Positions 18,635-27,040 of a stretch of DNA of 64,000 bases are shown here, piece by piece; the first letter of the stretch is position 1; each line of letters opens with the position of its first letter. Source of the stretch: JAIOZK01 sp964468645 (GTDB lineage Bacteria; Bacteroidota; Bacteroidia; Bacteroidales; JAIOZK01); the NCBI GenBank assembly GCA_964468645.1, contig CAYXUU010000024.1, positions 1 to 64,000 on the forward strand, in the 5' to 3' direction. The translations under genes were made by a program, and so were the position numbers. A model generated the notes under the pieces. That model had not been told where the DNA came from and did no database searches. It worked only from the letters and a program-made list of their open reading frames with translations.

Positions 18635-18684
18635 TATCTTTATACTTACATATTATTAATTTATAAATTTAAACACAATAAGTC

Positions 18685-19488
18685 ATGAAAAAAATTTACT
18701 ATGTTTTAGCAATTGTAGCAGTTCCTGCCCTGCTGGTTTTATATGGTTATAGTTCAGGATATACACCTGGCGGTAAGTCTGGCTCCCCTGGAGATGGCGG
18801 TAATACCTGCACCGATTGTCACAGCGGTACAGCCATGCCACAGGAAGGTTGGATTACAACTGATATGGTTAATGGAGAGTGGATTCCGGGGCATACATAC
18901 ACCATCACTGCAACCGGCACCCATGAGAATGTTATGAGGTTTGGTTTTGAGTTAACAGCAGAAAATGCATTGGGCCAGAAGGTTGGTATGTTCACAATAA
19001 CCAATACTACTGAAACTCAATTAACAATGCCTCAAACTTCTGTTACCCATACTTCCCAGGGTAACACACCAAGTGGTGATATGAAAACCTGGAGTATGGA
19101 TTGGACAGCACCGGACGGTGAAGAGGGTGAGATTACCTTTTATGCAGCGTTTAATGCAGCCAATGGTAATGGAAATACCTCCGGCGATGTAATTTATACA
19201 TCGATGTTGAAAGCTCAACAAAGCTCAATTGGTATTGATGATCCTGAATTACAGGCAAGTGTTAGTTTATACCCCAACCCTGCAACGGATTATGCTTATC
19301 TTAAAATACCTGAAGAACTGATCAATGCTGAAGTTCATATGCTCAATCAATCAGGACAGCTTGTTGGTATGTTTAGGGTGGAGCAGCAAAATCATCAGAT
19401 TGATTTATCTGATTATTCAACCGGAATTTACTATATCAGTTTACTGAACAAGAACCACCGGATAGTTAAGAAACTTATTAAAAGATAA
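18685..19488 (+). CDS. T9SS-sorted secreted protein with choice-of-anchor V-like CxxCH domain
   Basis: A 267-residue protein. Residues 1-20 form a signal peptide. The mature start has GSPGDGGNTCTDCHSG, a CxxCH motif at about residues 42-46, followed by a beta-sandwich (HTYTITATGTHENVMRFGFE, WTAPDGEEGEITFYAAFNA). This is the layout of choice-of-anchor V (reeler-like) domains. The last 75 residues are a type A T9SS sorting domain (VSLYPNPATDYAYLKIPEEL, STGIYYISLLNK, VKKLIKR), so the protein is exported across the outer membrane. CxxCH could bind haem c, but in this family it may have another role. A hairpin terminator follows the stop. Confidence 0.9.
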   Translation: MKKIYYVLAIVAVPALLVLYGYSSGYTPGGKSGSPGDGGNTCTDCHSGTAMPQEGWITTDMVNGEWIPGHTYTITATGTHENVMRFGFELTAENALGQKVGMFTITNTTETQLTMPQTSVTHTSQGNTPSGDMKTWSMDWTAPDGEEGEITFYAAFNAANGNGNTSGDVIYTSMLKAQQSSIGIDDPELQASVSLYPNPATDYAYLKIPEELINAEVHMLNQSGQLVGMFRVEQQNHQIDLSDYSTGIYYISLLNKNHRIVKKLIKR

Positions 19489-19490
19489 GG

Positions 19491-19522
19491 CAAAAAAAAC
19501 CCGGTGCTGCCGGGTTTTTTTA
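19491..19522. terminator. bidirectional intrinsic terminator
   Basis: Stem CCCGG (19500-19504) and CCGGG (19510-19514), extended by A-T pairs, with an A-run before and a T-run after. It serves both the secreted-protein gene on the plus strand and rel on the minus strand. The rel stop codon lies inside the T-run. Confidence 0.9.
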
Positions 19523-21709
19523 TTCTTTTCGTTTCACTGATTCCACACCGTCAATTTTCATGATCTTGTGAAGCAGTTCATCCAGATGATCTGCATCTTT
19601 TACCTGTAGCTTTATCCTGCCTTCAAATCTGTTACCCTTTGAATCAACTTTCAAGGATACCATATTCACTTTCAAGTCATTTGAAATAACGTTGGTGATT
19701 TCTCCCATGATACCTATTCGATCCCGGCCTTTCACAATAACAACAGACTGGTAGATTGAAGCATCTTCCTTAGTTTTCCAGTTTACATCTATGATCCTGT
19801 ATTCATATTTTGAAAGCAACCTGGAAGCATTGGGACAATTCAACCTGTGTATTGTTATTCCTTTCCCTATTGTAACAAAACCAAACACTGGATCACCCCA
19901 GATCGGATTACAGCATTTTGCAAGATTATAGTTGACATCCTTAAGTTTATCATCAATAATCAGTGTATCTTCAGGACGCTTTGTTGCATCCTGCTGCTTC
20001 TCTTTAATCTCTGTTTTGTTTGTACCATTCAGTTGCTTTTCTGCAGGTGTGGTAAGAATTTTCTTAGCTTCCAGGAGGTCAAATTTTTCAGTAGCTACAG
20101 CATGATACAGGTCAACGGAAGTTTTAAATTTATAGTGCCTGATAAGTTTATCAATATTCTCTTCATTGAATTGAAGTTTCCAGTTTTTAAACCTGCGTCT
20201 TAGGATTTCATTACCGGCTTCTGCTTCTTTGAATCTTTCTTCAAGGACTGCCCGTTTAATTTTTGCTTTAGCCTTGTTAGTTACAACAAATCCCAACCAG
20301 TCCAATTTTGGTTTTTGATTTTTTGAAGTCAGTATTTCTACCCGGTCGCCATTATTGAGGACATGCCTGATAGGAACATTTTTTGCGTTAACACGCGCGC
20401 CATTACATTTATCACCCACACCGGTATGGATATCATAAGCAAAATCCAGGACAGTACTGTTAACCGGAAGTTTCTTCAGGTCACCGTCGGGAGTAAAAAC
20501 AAAGATCTTATCCGGTTTGTTATTAATACCTGCTGACTCTGCATCGCTGAAATCAATCTGTTTAGGGTTTTCGATAATATCCCTTATCTGGTTGATCCAC
20601 TGTTCAGTCTCCTGTTTATTAACAAAGCCTTTATAGCGCCAGTGGGCAGCCTGGCCCTTCTCTGCAACCTCATTCATTCTTGTGGTCCTTATCTGAACCT
20701 CAACCCATTTGTTATTCGGTCCCTTAACGGTAGTATGCAATGATTCGTAACCACTGGCCTTGGGTGTTGATATCCAGTCGCGCAGTCGTTTAGGATTGGG
20801 GGGATATATATCAGTAACAATGGAATATATTCTCCAACAATCGGGTTTTTCATTTTTCGGTTTACTGTTTGAGATTATACGAATTGCAAAAAGATCATAA
20901 ACTTCTTCAAACTTCAGGTTTTGTTTTTTCATTTTACTCCAGATGCTGTGGATACTTTTAGGCCTGCCAATTACATCTGTATTAAATCCCTGCCTGATCA
21001 GCTCACGTCTGATTGGATCAGCAAAATCCTGAACAAAAACATTTCGTTTACTTGTTGTTGCCTGTAGTTTATCTGCTATTTCATTATAAATATCAGGGTG
21101 ATTTGTTTTCATTAACAGTTCTTCCAGTTCACCCTTGATTGTATATAGACCAAGCCTGTGGGCTATGGGTATATAAATATAATTTACTTCTGAGATAGTA
21201 GTTTCTTTCTTCTCTTTCTGGATATTGCTGATAACCCGCATATCATGCAGGCGATGAGCCAGCATAATCAATACAACACGAATATCATCAACAAGGGAGA
21301 GATAAAGTTTCCTGAAATCCTCAGACTGGTGTGATACTTTCCTGGTACTTATATTTGATAACTTCTGAAAACCTTTGATTATAATAGCAACATTGGAACC
21401 AAATTTTTTTTCAATTTCTTCCAGTGACTCACACGATTTATTAAAATAATTATGCAATAATGCACAAATTACGGAAGTAGTCCCCAATCCTATCTTTTCA
21501 ACTGCAATGATCGCCACTTCAATAGAATGATCAATATTAAGTTCTTTACCCGATTTGTACCCTTCCAGCTCAGCCTTAAAAGCAATCTCATAGGCTTTGT
21601 TTATTAACCGCAAGTCGCCTTTCTGCATGAAAGGCTTACAAATCTCAACAAGATAAAGGTAACGTTCATTGATCTTCTTTCGCTTCTCATCATCAATCAT
21701 ATCCGGCAA
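19520..21709 (-). CDS. rel: RelA/SpoT-family (p)ppGpp synthetase with degenerate hydrolase domain
   Basis: A 729-residue long RSH protein. The HD hydrolase region (about 40-190) keeps H61, but the usual HD of the HDxxED motif reads H86-N87 (LLHNYFNKSC) with no ED. The Asp of LADR is His152 (LAHRLHDMR), so (p)ppGpp hydrolysis is probably lost. The synthetase region (about 240-390) looks intact: GRPKSIHSIWSKM, YDLFAIRI, GYESLHTTVKGP, VEVQIRT. The TGS domain follows (KIFVFTPDGDLKKLP), then a C-terminal ACT domain (SVVIVKGRDRIGIMGEITN). The protein makes the stringent-response alarmone from ATP and GTP/GDP. A second, hydrolase-competent RSH protein must exist elsewhere if this one cannot degrade it. 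Confidence 0.93.
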   Translation of the reverse strand: MPDMIDDEKRKKINERYLYLVEICKPFMQKGDLRLINKAYEIAFKAELEGYKSGKELNIDHSIEVAIIAVEKIGLGTTSVICALLHNYFNKSCESLEEIEKKFGSNVAIIIKGFQKLSNISTRKVSHQSEDFRKLYLSLVDDIRVVLIMLAHRLHDMRVISNIQKEKKETTISEVNYIYIPIAHRLGLYTIKGELEELLMKTNHPDIYNEIADKLQATTSKRNVFVQDFADPIRRELIRQGFNTDVIGRPKSIHSIWSKMKKQNLKFEEVYDLFAIRIISNSKPKNEKPDCWRIYSIVTDIYPPNPKRLRDWISTPKASGYESLHTTVKGPNNKWVEVQIRTTRMNEVAEKGQAAHWRYKGFVNKQETEQWINQIRDIIENPKQIDFSDAESAGINNKPDKIFVFTPDGDLKKLPVNSTVLDFAYDIHTGVGDKCNGARVNAKNVPIRHVLNNGDRVEILTSKNQKPKLDWLGFVVTNKAKAKIKRAVLEERFKEAEAGNEILRRRFKNWKLQFNEENIDKLIRHYKFKTSVDLYHAVATEKFDLLEAKKILTTPAEKQLNGTNKTEIKEKQQDATKRPEDTLIIDDKLKDVNYNLAKCCNPIWGDPVFGFVTIGKGITIHRLNCPNASRLLSKYEYRIIDVNWKTKEDASIYQSVVIVKGRDRIGIMGEITNVISNDLKVNMVSLKVDSKGNRFEGRIKLQVKDADHLDELLHKIMKIDGVESVKRKE

Positions 21710-21760
21710 TCAAATGTTTTAATAAAGATACAGATTTTTAATAAACCTGAATTATTCAGG

Positions 21761-21796
21761 TAAAAAAAAGCGTTCATAACATTAATATGAACGCTT
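21761..21796 (-). terminator. intrinsic terminator of the clpS-nfeD-floA genes
   Basis: Perfect 10-bp stem AGCGTTCATA (21769-21778) and TATGAACGCT (21786-21795) with a 7-nt loop. On the minus strand it is followed by eight T. It lies 28 bp after the floA stop. Confidence 0.9.
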
Positions 21797-21822
21797 GGCA
21801 AAATTAATATTGCTTCAGGTTT

Positions 21823-22830
21823 TTATTTTTTTGAGATATCGGAATTATCGTCCTTACCTCTTTGCTTTCTTGTAGGAGTTTCAGAAATCGACTCTCTCAT
21901 CCTGGTATCAGCCTGAATATTTTTATAACGGTAGTAATCCATAATTCCAAGGTTTCCTGTTCTAAAAGCTTCAGCGATGGCACGCGGAATTTCGGCTTCA
22001 GCCTGGATAACGTTAGCCCTGGCTTCCTGGGCCTTGGCTTTCATTTCCTGTTCCGACGCAACAGCCATAGCCCTTCTTTCTTCTGCCTTGGCCTGTGCTA
22101 TATTTTTATCAGCATGGGCCTGGTCCATCTGAAGAACAGCACCAATATTCTTTCCTACATCAATATCAGCTATATCAATGGAAAGAATTTCGAATGCTGT
22201 ACCCGAATCAAGCCCCTTTTCAAGAACGACCTTGGAAATAGAATCGGGATTTTCGAGCACTGATTTGTGCGAATCGGCCGAACCGATCGAAGAAACAACC
22301 CCTTCCCCTACCCTGGCAAGGACGGTTTCTTCCCCGGCACCACCAACAAGCTGGCGGATATTGGCACGTACGGTAACCCTTGCCTTGGAGATCAGCTGTA
22401 TGCCATCTTTGGCAACAGCGGTAACCGGTGGTGTATCGATCACTTTTGGATTTACCGACATCTGCACAGCTTCGAGTACATCGCGGCCAGCCAGGTCAAT
22501 AGCGGTGGCTACCTTAAATTCCAGGCTCATATTGGCTTTATCGGCCGATATAAGTGCATTGACAACTTCCTGAACATGCCCCCCCGCAAGATAATGAGCT
22601 TCAAGAGCATCCCTTGTAAGCTTTAAGCCAGCTTTCGTGGAAGCAATTAAACTTCTGACGATGATCTGAGGGGGAATTTTTCGCCAGCGCATAAAAACAA
22701 GCTGGATCAGGGATATCCTCACTCCCGAGAGCAGGGCTGTAAACCAGAGTCCTACAGGTATAAAATAAAAAATCAGCCAGAGGGCAAAAATCGACCCCAA
22801 TCCTATTGCAACAATAATCCAGAGATTCAT
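21823..22830 (-). CDS. floA: flotillin-like protein FloA
   Basis: A 335-residue UPF0365-type flotillin. An N-terminal membrane hairpin (about residues 3-35) is followed by a PHB-like domain (ARVTVRANIRQLVGGAGEET, EILSIDIADIDVGKNIGA) and a helical Ala/Glu-rich C-terminal region (AQAKAEERRAMAVASEQEMK). FloA proteins organise functional membrane microdomains. nfeD lies 6 bp upstream on the same strand, the usual pairing of flotillins with NfeD proteins, and clpS precedes that. The terminator at 21761-21796 closes the unit. Confidence 0.95.
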   Translation of the reverse strand: MNLWIIVAIGLGSIFALWLIFYFIPVGLWFTALLSGVRISLIQLVFMRWRKIPPQIIVRSLIASTKAGLKLTRDALEAHYLAGGHVQEVVNALISADKANMSLEFKVATAIDLAGRDVLEAVQMSVNPKVIDTPPVTAVAKDGIQLISKARVTVRANIRQLVGGAGEETVLARVGEGVVSSIGSADSHKSVLENPDSISKVVLEKGLDSGTAFEILSIDIADIDVGKNIGAVLQMDQAHADKNIAQAKAEERRAMAVASEQEMKAKAQEARANVIQAEAEIPRAIAEAFRTGNLGIMDYYRYKNIQADTRMRESISETPTRKQRGKDDNSDISKK

Positions 22831-22836
22831 AATCTA

Positions 22837-23304
22837 TCAGGTTTTAGGTTTAACATAAATTTTATTGAATTCTATTTTGGTTATAATAATATCTGTGTGA
22901 GGTTCAACATATTCCCCCTGTGTATGTACTTCCCAATAATCACCATTAATAAAAGCCTTACCCGCCGGGTTTAATCTGGATATGGTCTTGCCCTCTTCAC
23001 CAACTTTAAGTTTGTGTGTATCCACAAGGTTCACCTTACCATCAATTTTGGTTTTAAGCATGGTTTTCTTCCAGGTACCAGATCGTAGTGAAAATACCAG
23101 TAATACAATGGATAATATAAAAGTACCTCCCAGGGTAAGATGGCCTGCCAGAGGTCCGAAGTGTTTATAGGTCTGCCAGATGGCAATACCCAGAATGATT
23201 AAACCCAGTATTCCGGCAATACCTTGTCCGGGAAATACCAGAATCTCGAGCACAAGAAAAACAAGACCTATCAAAATTAAAACGGCAATAATTGTCCAGC
23301 CCAT
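22837..23304 (-). CDS. NfeD family membrane protein
   Basis: A 155-residue short NfeD protein. Several membrane segments fill residues about 4-85 (IIAVLILIGLVFLVLEILVF and later hydrophobic runs). A soluble OB-fold domain follows (VGEEGKTISRLNPAGKAFIN, YVEPHTDIIITKIE). It lacks the ClpP-like protease domain of long NfeD proteins. It lies between clpS and floA with very short gaps and probably works with FloA in the membrane. Confidence 0.93.
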   Translation of the reverse strand: MGWTIIAVLILIGLVFLVLEILVFPGQGIAGILGLIILGIAIWQTYKHFGPLAGHLTLGGTFILSIVLLVFSLRSGTWKKTMLKTKIDGKVNLVDTHKLKVGEEGKTISRLNPAGKAFINGDYWEVHTQGEYVEPHTDIIITKIEFNKIYVKPKT

Positions 23305-23315
23305 ATATAATATAT

Positions 23316-23588
23316 TTATTCTATTGAAACAGTGAGTGTTCTATTTGTCATTTCGTAATACAATGGCTTTAATTCATGATAAGAGCCTGATTTTACAGCA
23401 CATTTGCCTTTGAAATGTACCACCAAAGTACATTGCTCAGCCTGCAAGGGCTCATGATTGCATACATCAATCAGGGTTTCTATAACAAAATCAAAGGTAT
23501 TGAAGTCGTCATTAAAAAGAATAAGTTCTTTTTCTTCTTCTGATAATTCCCGGTATTCCTTTAAAGGGGATGATTTTTCCTTTACCAT
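23316..23588 (-). CDS. clpS: ATP-dependent Clp protease adaptor ClpS
   Basis: A 90-residue ClpS protein with the characteristic LILFNDDFNTFDFVIETL segment (about residues 22-40), which holds the N-end substrate pocket, and the EQCTLVVHFKGKCAVKSG region. ClpS delivers N-degron substrates to ClpAP. It is the first gene of a three-gene unit with nfeD 11 bp downstream. The N-terminal tail is short and charged, as is usual. Confidence 0.95.
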   Translation of the reverse strand: MVKEKSSPLKEYRELSEEEKELILFNDDFNTFDFVIETLIDVCNHEPLQAEQCTLVVHFKGKCAVKSGSYHELKPLYYEMTNRTLTVSIE

Positions 23589-23653
23589 AATTTTATAAAA
23601 CCAATCTTCGTTTTTACCTGATAAAGATAAAAATTAATTGAAACCTAAAATAT

Positions 23654-23661
23654 AAATTTGC
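23654..23661 (+). promoter_or_regulatory. candidate -7 box TAAATTTG
   Basis: TAnnTTTG match 39 bp before the ATG of the Nudix gene at 23701. No convincing -33 TTTG was seen. Confidence 0.45.
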
Positions 23662-23700
23662 ACAAAAACTTGATATATATTTTAATTCAGGGTTTTTCGT

Positions 23701-24330
23701 ATGGAATTTAAAGAATTTATTGACGATTTAAAACACAAAATTTCCAAAGGTTTAGCGGGAAAAGATGCTCAGATGATCATGGCGCCGGCCTCGCGGGAAA
23801 TTCAGATGAAAAACCTTCCACCTGGCCTTAAAGCTTCCAAGGCCAGTGTATTAATCCTGTTTTACCCGGACGGCGAAAATATAATGTTACCATTTATTAA
23901 AAGACCGGAATACGACGGTGTACACAGCGGACAGATTGCATTCCCGGGAGGTAAAAAAGAAAAGGATGATAAATCAATGACCGATACAGCACTCAGGGAA
24001 GCACATGAAGAAATCGGGATTAAAATTGATGATGTGCATATCATTGGGCCCCTCAGTGAACTATATATTCCACCGAGCAATTATATTGTAACTCCTATTG
24101 CAGCATATACGGATCATAAGCCTGATTACAGTATTGACAAATCAGAAGTTGATCTATTGCTACTATTTGAACTTTCTGAACTTCTGAATCCTGGAGCTGT
24201 AAAACAGCATCATGTGATGACAGGTTTAAATCTCAGCATGCCGGTGCCATGTTTTTCAATACACGGGCATATCATCTGGGGGGCAACAGCAATGATGCTC
24301 AGCGAATTAAAGGCGATTATAAGTCGCTAA
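23701..24330 (+). CDS. Nudix hydrolase, CoA pyrophosphatase type
   Basis: A 209-residue protein with a full Nudix box: GGKKEKDD at about residues 82-89, then REAHEEIGI at about 99-107, giving the metal-binding REx2EE residues. Upstream is PFIKRPEYDGVHSGQIAFPG, the signature of CoA/acyl-CoA pyrophosphatases (NudL-like). The likely reaction is cleavage of CoA to 3',5'-ADP and phosphopantetheine. It is a single gene with its own candidate promoter, and it converges on the OsmC gene 8 bp away. Confidence 0.9.
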   Translation: MEFKEFIDDLKHKISKGLAGKDAQMIMAPASREIQMKNLPPGLKASKASVLILFYPDGENIMLPFIKRPEYDGVHSGQIAFPGGKKEKDDKSMTDTALREAHEEIGIKIDDVHIIGPLSELYIPPSNYIVTPIAAYTDHKPDYSIDKSEVDLLLLFELSELLNPGAVKQHHVMTGLNLSMPVPCFSIHGHIIWGATAMMLSELKAIISR

Positions 24331-24338
24331 ACATAAAC

Positions 24339-24752
24339 CTATTCCAGAATTATCTCATGTGAAATATCAGATCCAAATCCTAATAACTTACTTACGCCAC
24401 AATATTTGTCCTGTGAAAGAGACACGGCTTTTTCAAGCTTCTCGGGAGGCAGGTCTTTTCCTTTAAAAATATATTTGACATGGATCTTATCATAATATTT
24501 GGGATGTTCTTCGGTCATATGGGCCTCAATGCTAACATTAAAGTATTCAGGTTCAATCCTCATTTTTTTTAATATAGACATCACATCCATACCTGTACAG
24601 CCTCCCAGTGAAGCTAGTAAAAGTGGTTTGGGACGAGGGCCGCGGTCAGTGCCCCCAACTTGCTCCGATGCATCCAGGGTTATTGAGTGACCATTTACAT
24701 GGGCGTCAAACGACATACTGTCATTCCATATTACATCAACTTTCTGGCTCAT
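24339..24752 (-). CDS. OsmC family protein
   Basis: A 137-residue OsmC/YhfA-like protein with the family pattern RPKPLLLASLGGCTGMDVMS around the first Cys (about residue 52) and KYCGVSKLLGF with the second Cys near residue 118. Family members are thiol peroxidases or related proteins. The YhfA-like subgroup, to which this looks closest, is of unclear function. It is a single gene, convergent with the Nudix gene. Confidence 0.9.
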   Translation of the reverse strand: MSQKVDVIWNDSMSFDAHVNGHSITLDASEQVGGTDRGPRPKPLLLASLGGCTGMDVMSILKKMRIEPEYFNVSIEAHMTEEHPKYYDKIHVKYIFKGKDLPPEKLEKAVSLSQDKYCGVSKLLGFGSDISHEIILE

Positions 24753-24932
24753 AATATTTTGATTTAGTTAAACTTCCTTGTTAAAATACTTTTCTTAAAC
24801 ATGCGTTGTATAACAAAGGTATCAATATTTGTCTTCATATACCAGGCTGACCAGTTTAAGAAAAGCTCTTATTTATTTGTCAGATATTTTTTTTTTGGTA
24901 CTTTTACAGCTTCTAACAAAATTCGAGGTAAA

Positions 24933-25196
24933 ATGTTGCGCAAATTATTTACTGCATTATTAAAACTGACCCTAACATTAATTATCGTTTCTTTATTTTC
25001 AATTACGATATCTTCATGCGGTGGCGGATCACAATATGGATGCTATAATGACCTGAGCAAATACCAGAAGAAATCGAAAAGAAAAGACGCTTCCAACCTG
25101 GTATCTAACCCCAAACCTTACAAACATTCTGCATCCATGAGGAAAAAATGGGTTATTAACAACAGCCGGAAACCGATACTTGGTCACCGTCGTTAA
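24933..25196 (+). CDS. small basic lipoprotein
   Basis: An 87-residue protein. I chose the ATG at 24933 because it begins a clear lipoprotein signal (MLRKLFTALLKLTLTLIIVS, lipobox ending ISSC near residue 29). The longer open frame to 24801 has no signal. The mature part is Gly-rich and then very basic (KYQKKSKRKDA, SASMRKKW). It resembles the many small Bacteroidota lipoproteins of unknown role. It ends 4 bp before the convergent P5C dehydrogenase gene. Confidence 0.75.
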   Translation: MLRKLFTALLKLTLTLIIVSLFSITISSCGGGSQYGCYNDLSKYQKKSKRKDASNLVSNPKPYKHSASMRKKWVINNSRKPILGHRR

Positions 25197-25200
25197 TCTC

Positions 25201-26832
25201 CTACTCCTTTTCCATAAATGGATATCTGAAGTCATCAGGAGGATTAAAGTTCTCCTTTATTGTTCGTGGGGAAACCCATCTCAGCAGATTCAGAAATGAT
25301 CCTGATTTATCATTGGTACCTGAAGCCCTTGCCCCGCCAAAAGGTTGCTGTCCAACCACAGCGCCGGTTGGTTTATCATTAATATAAAAGTTGCCGGCAG
25401 AATTAATCAGGATTGAAGTTGCCTGGTCAATCGCATATCTGTCGGTAGAGAAGATGGCCCCTGTTAATGCATATGGGGAAGTATGATCAACAAGATCCAG
25501 CGTTTCCTCGTACCTGTCCTTATCGTAAACATAGATTGTGAGTACCGGACCGAAGATTTCCTTCTGCATCGACTCATACGCAGGGTTTTCTGTAAGGATT
25601 ACCGTTGGTTCTATAAAATATCCTTTACTTTTATCGTAGTTGCCGCCAGCAATGATCCTGGCATCAGTTGCATCTTTTGCCCGGTCAATATATCCTGTGA
25701 TCTTTTTAAATGCAACTTCATCTATAACTGCATTCATAAAATTCCGAAAATCTTCTGGAGTCCCCATACTGATTGATCGAATATCTTCTTTAAGCTTGGT
25801 ACTGATATTTTCCCATAGGTTATCAGGAATATAGGCTCTTGAAGCCGCAGAGCATTTCTGACCCTGATATTCGAAGGCCCCTCTTGTGAGTGCTGTAGCT
25901 AACTGATTAACATTAGCTGATTTATGTGCAATGATAAAATCCTTACCCCCTGTTTCACCAACTATTTTCGGATAGGTATTATGAAGGGCTACATTGTCGC
26001 CAACAGCTTTCCATATCTTTTTAAATACCCCTGTAGAGCCGGTAAAATGAACACCTACAAAATCAGGATGCATTGACATTACCTTTCCGCCAACAGGACC
26101 ATCAACGCTGATCATGTTGATCACACCATCAGGGAGGCCGGCTTCTTTAAAGATATCCATAATAACTTTGGCCGAGTATAATTGTGTGTGTGCTGGTTTC
26201 CAGACAACCACATTACCCATAAGAGCCGGGGCCGCGGGTAGGTTTCCTGCTATAGATGTAAAATTAAATGGTGAAATTGCATATACGAATCCTTCAAGGG
26301 GGCGCTGCTCCAGCCTGTTCCATATACCTTTGTCGGAAATAGGTTGCTCCTGGTATATCTGTGCCATGAATTGTATATTGAATCTGAGAAAATCAGCAAA
26401 CTCACATGCAGCATCGATTTCGGCCTGGTGTATAGATTTTGATTGCCCCAGCATCGTACTCGCATTGATCTTCGCCCTGAACGGACCGGAGATCAGGTCA
26501 GCAGCTTTCAAAAAGATTGAAGCCCGCTGATCCCATGACAACGATTGCCATTTTGATCGCACGGCCAGTGCCGCATCTATTGCGAGGTTAACATGACTGG
26601 CATCACCCATGTAGTAATGGCCTAACAAATGATTTAAGTCATGTGGCGGACGAATCTCATACCGATCGTCAGTTCGAACCTCCATGCCACCGATATACAT
26701 CGGAATATCAGTTACTATTGATTTTAATTGCCCGATTGTGTTCTTCAGGTTTATTTTCTCGGTTGAACCATGACGATAGTTCAGTATCTGCTCATTATAT
26801 GCTTGGGGTACTTTAAAAATTGCTTTGGACAT
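25201..26832 (-). CDS. pruA: 1-pyrroline-5-carboxylate dehydrogenase
   Basis: A 543-residue aldehyde dehydrogenase, the usual length of group 1 P5C dehydrogenases. Motifs include the NAD-binding WKPAHTQLYSAKVIMDIF and GVHFTGSTGVFKKIW, the catalytic Glu in VGETGGKDF and the catalytic Cys in YQGQKCSAASRAYIP. The start MSKAIFKVPQAYNEQ at 26832 is typical. An upstream in-frame Met would only add MIILKEKSI. The enzyme oxidises glutamate semialdehyde to glutamate in proline and ornithine catabolism. It is a single-domain form without the proline dehydrogenase of PutA, and a -7 box lies 41 bp upstream. Confidence 0.93.
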   Translation of the reverse strand: MSKAIFKVPQAYNEQILNYRHGSTEKINLKNTIGQLKSIVTDIPMYIGGMEVRTDDRYEIRPPHDLNHLLGHYYMGDASHVNLAIDAALAVRSKWQSLSWDQRASIFLKAADLISGPFRAKINASTMLGQSKSIHQAEIDAACEFADFLRFNIQFMAQIYQEQPISDKGIWNRLEQRPLEGFVYAISPFNFTSIAGNLPAAPALMGNVVVWKPAHTQLYSAKVIMDIFKEAGLPDGVINMISVDGPVGGKVMSMHPDFVGVHFTGSTGVFKKIWKAVGDNVALHNTYPKIVGETGGKDFIIAHKSANVNQLATALTRGAFEYQGQKCSAASRAYIPDNLWENISTKLKEDIRSISMGTPEDFRNFMNAVIDEVAFKKITGYIDRAKDATDARIIAGGNYDKSKGYFIEPTVILTENPAYESMQKEIFGPVLTIYVYDKDRYEETLDLVDHTSPYALTGAIFSTDRYAIDQATSILINSAGNFYINDKPTGAVVGQQPFGGARASGTNDKSGSFLNLLRWVSPRTIKENFNPPDDFRYPFMEKE

Positions 26833-26872
26833 AATGGATTTCTCTTTTAAAATTATCAATTATAAACCGTGA

Positions 26873-26880
26873 CAAAATTA
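26873..26880 (-). promoter_or_regulatory. candidate -7 box of pruA
   Basis: The plus strand reads CAAAATTA, i.e. TAATTTTG on the minus strand, 41 bp upstream of the pruA ATG. No -33 TTTG was found at the usual spacing. Confidence 0.4.
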
Positions 26881-26983
26881 CGATAAATAATTTATTTAGA
26901 ACGTGTCTAAATTTTTTTATTTATTTTACGCTTTGATTATCAGGGTATTAAATTTACTTAACTTCTGTTTAACATATAAATAC

Positions 26984-26991
26984 TAAATTTG
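26984..26991 (+). promoter_or_regulatory. candidate -7 box of the KamA-like gene
   Basis: TAAATTTG lies 49 bp upstream of the ATG at 27041. The -33 element is not clear. Confidence 0.4.
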
Positions 26992-27040
26992 CACCAAAAT
27001 GCTATACATGCTACTATCATAAATATATTTCTTGTTGATA

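Larger units (their letters stand above)
17043..18684. other. 1.6-kb non-coding region with repeats and decayed genes
   Basis: No intact gene was found here. The region holds two 7-bp-period tracts (17340-17397, 18486-18536), an 11-bp tandem tract (18345-18421), a short TCCAG-type tract (18545-18572) and decayed coding pieces on the minus strand. Short open frames on the plus strand (17520-17825) have no family and look accidental. The right end holds the promoter of the gene at 18685. Confidence 0.6.
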
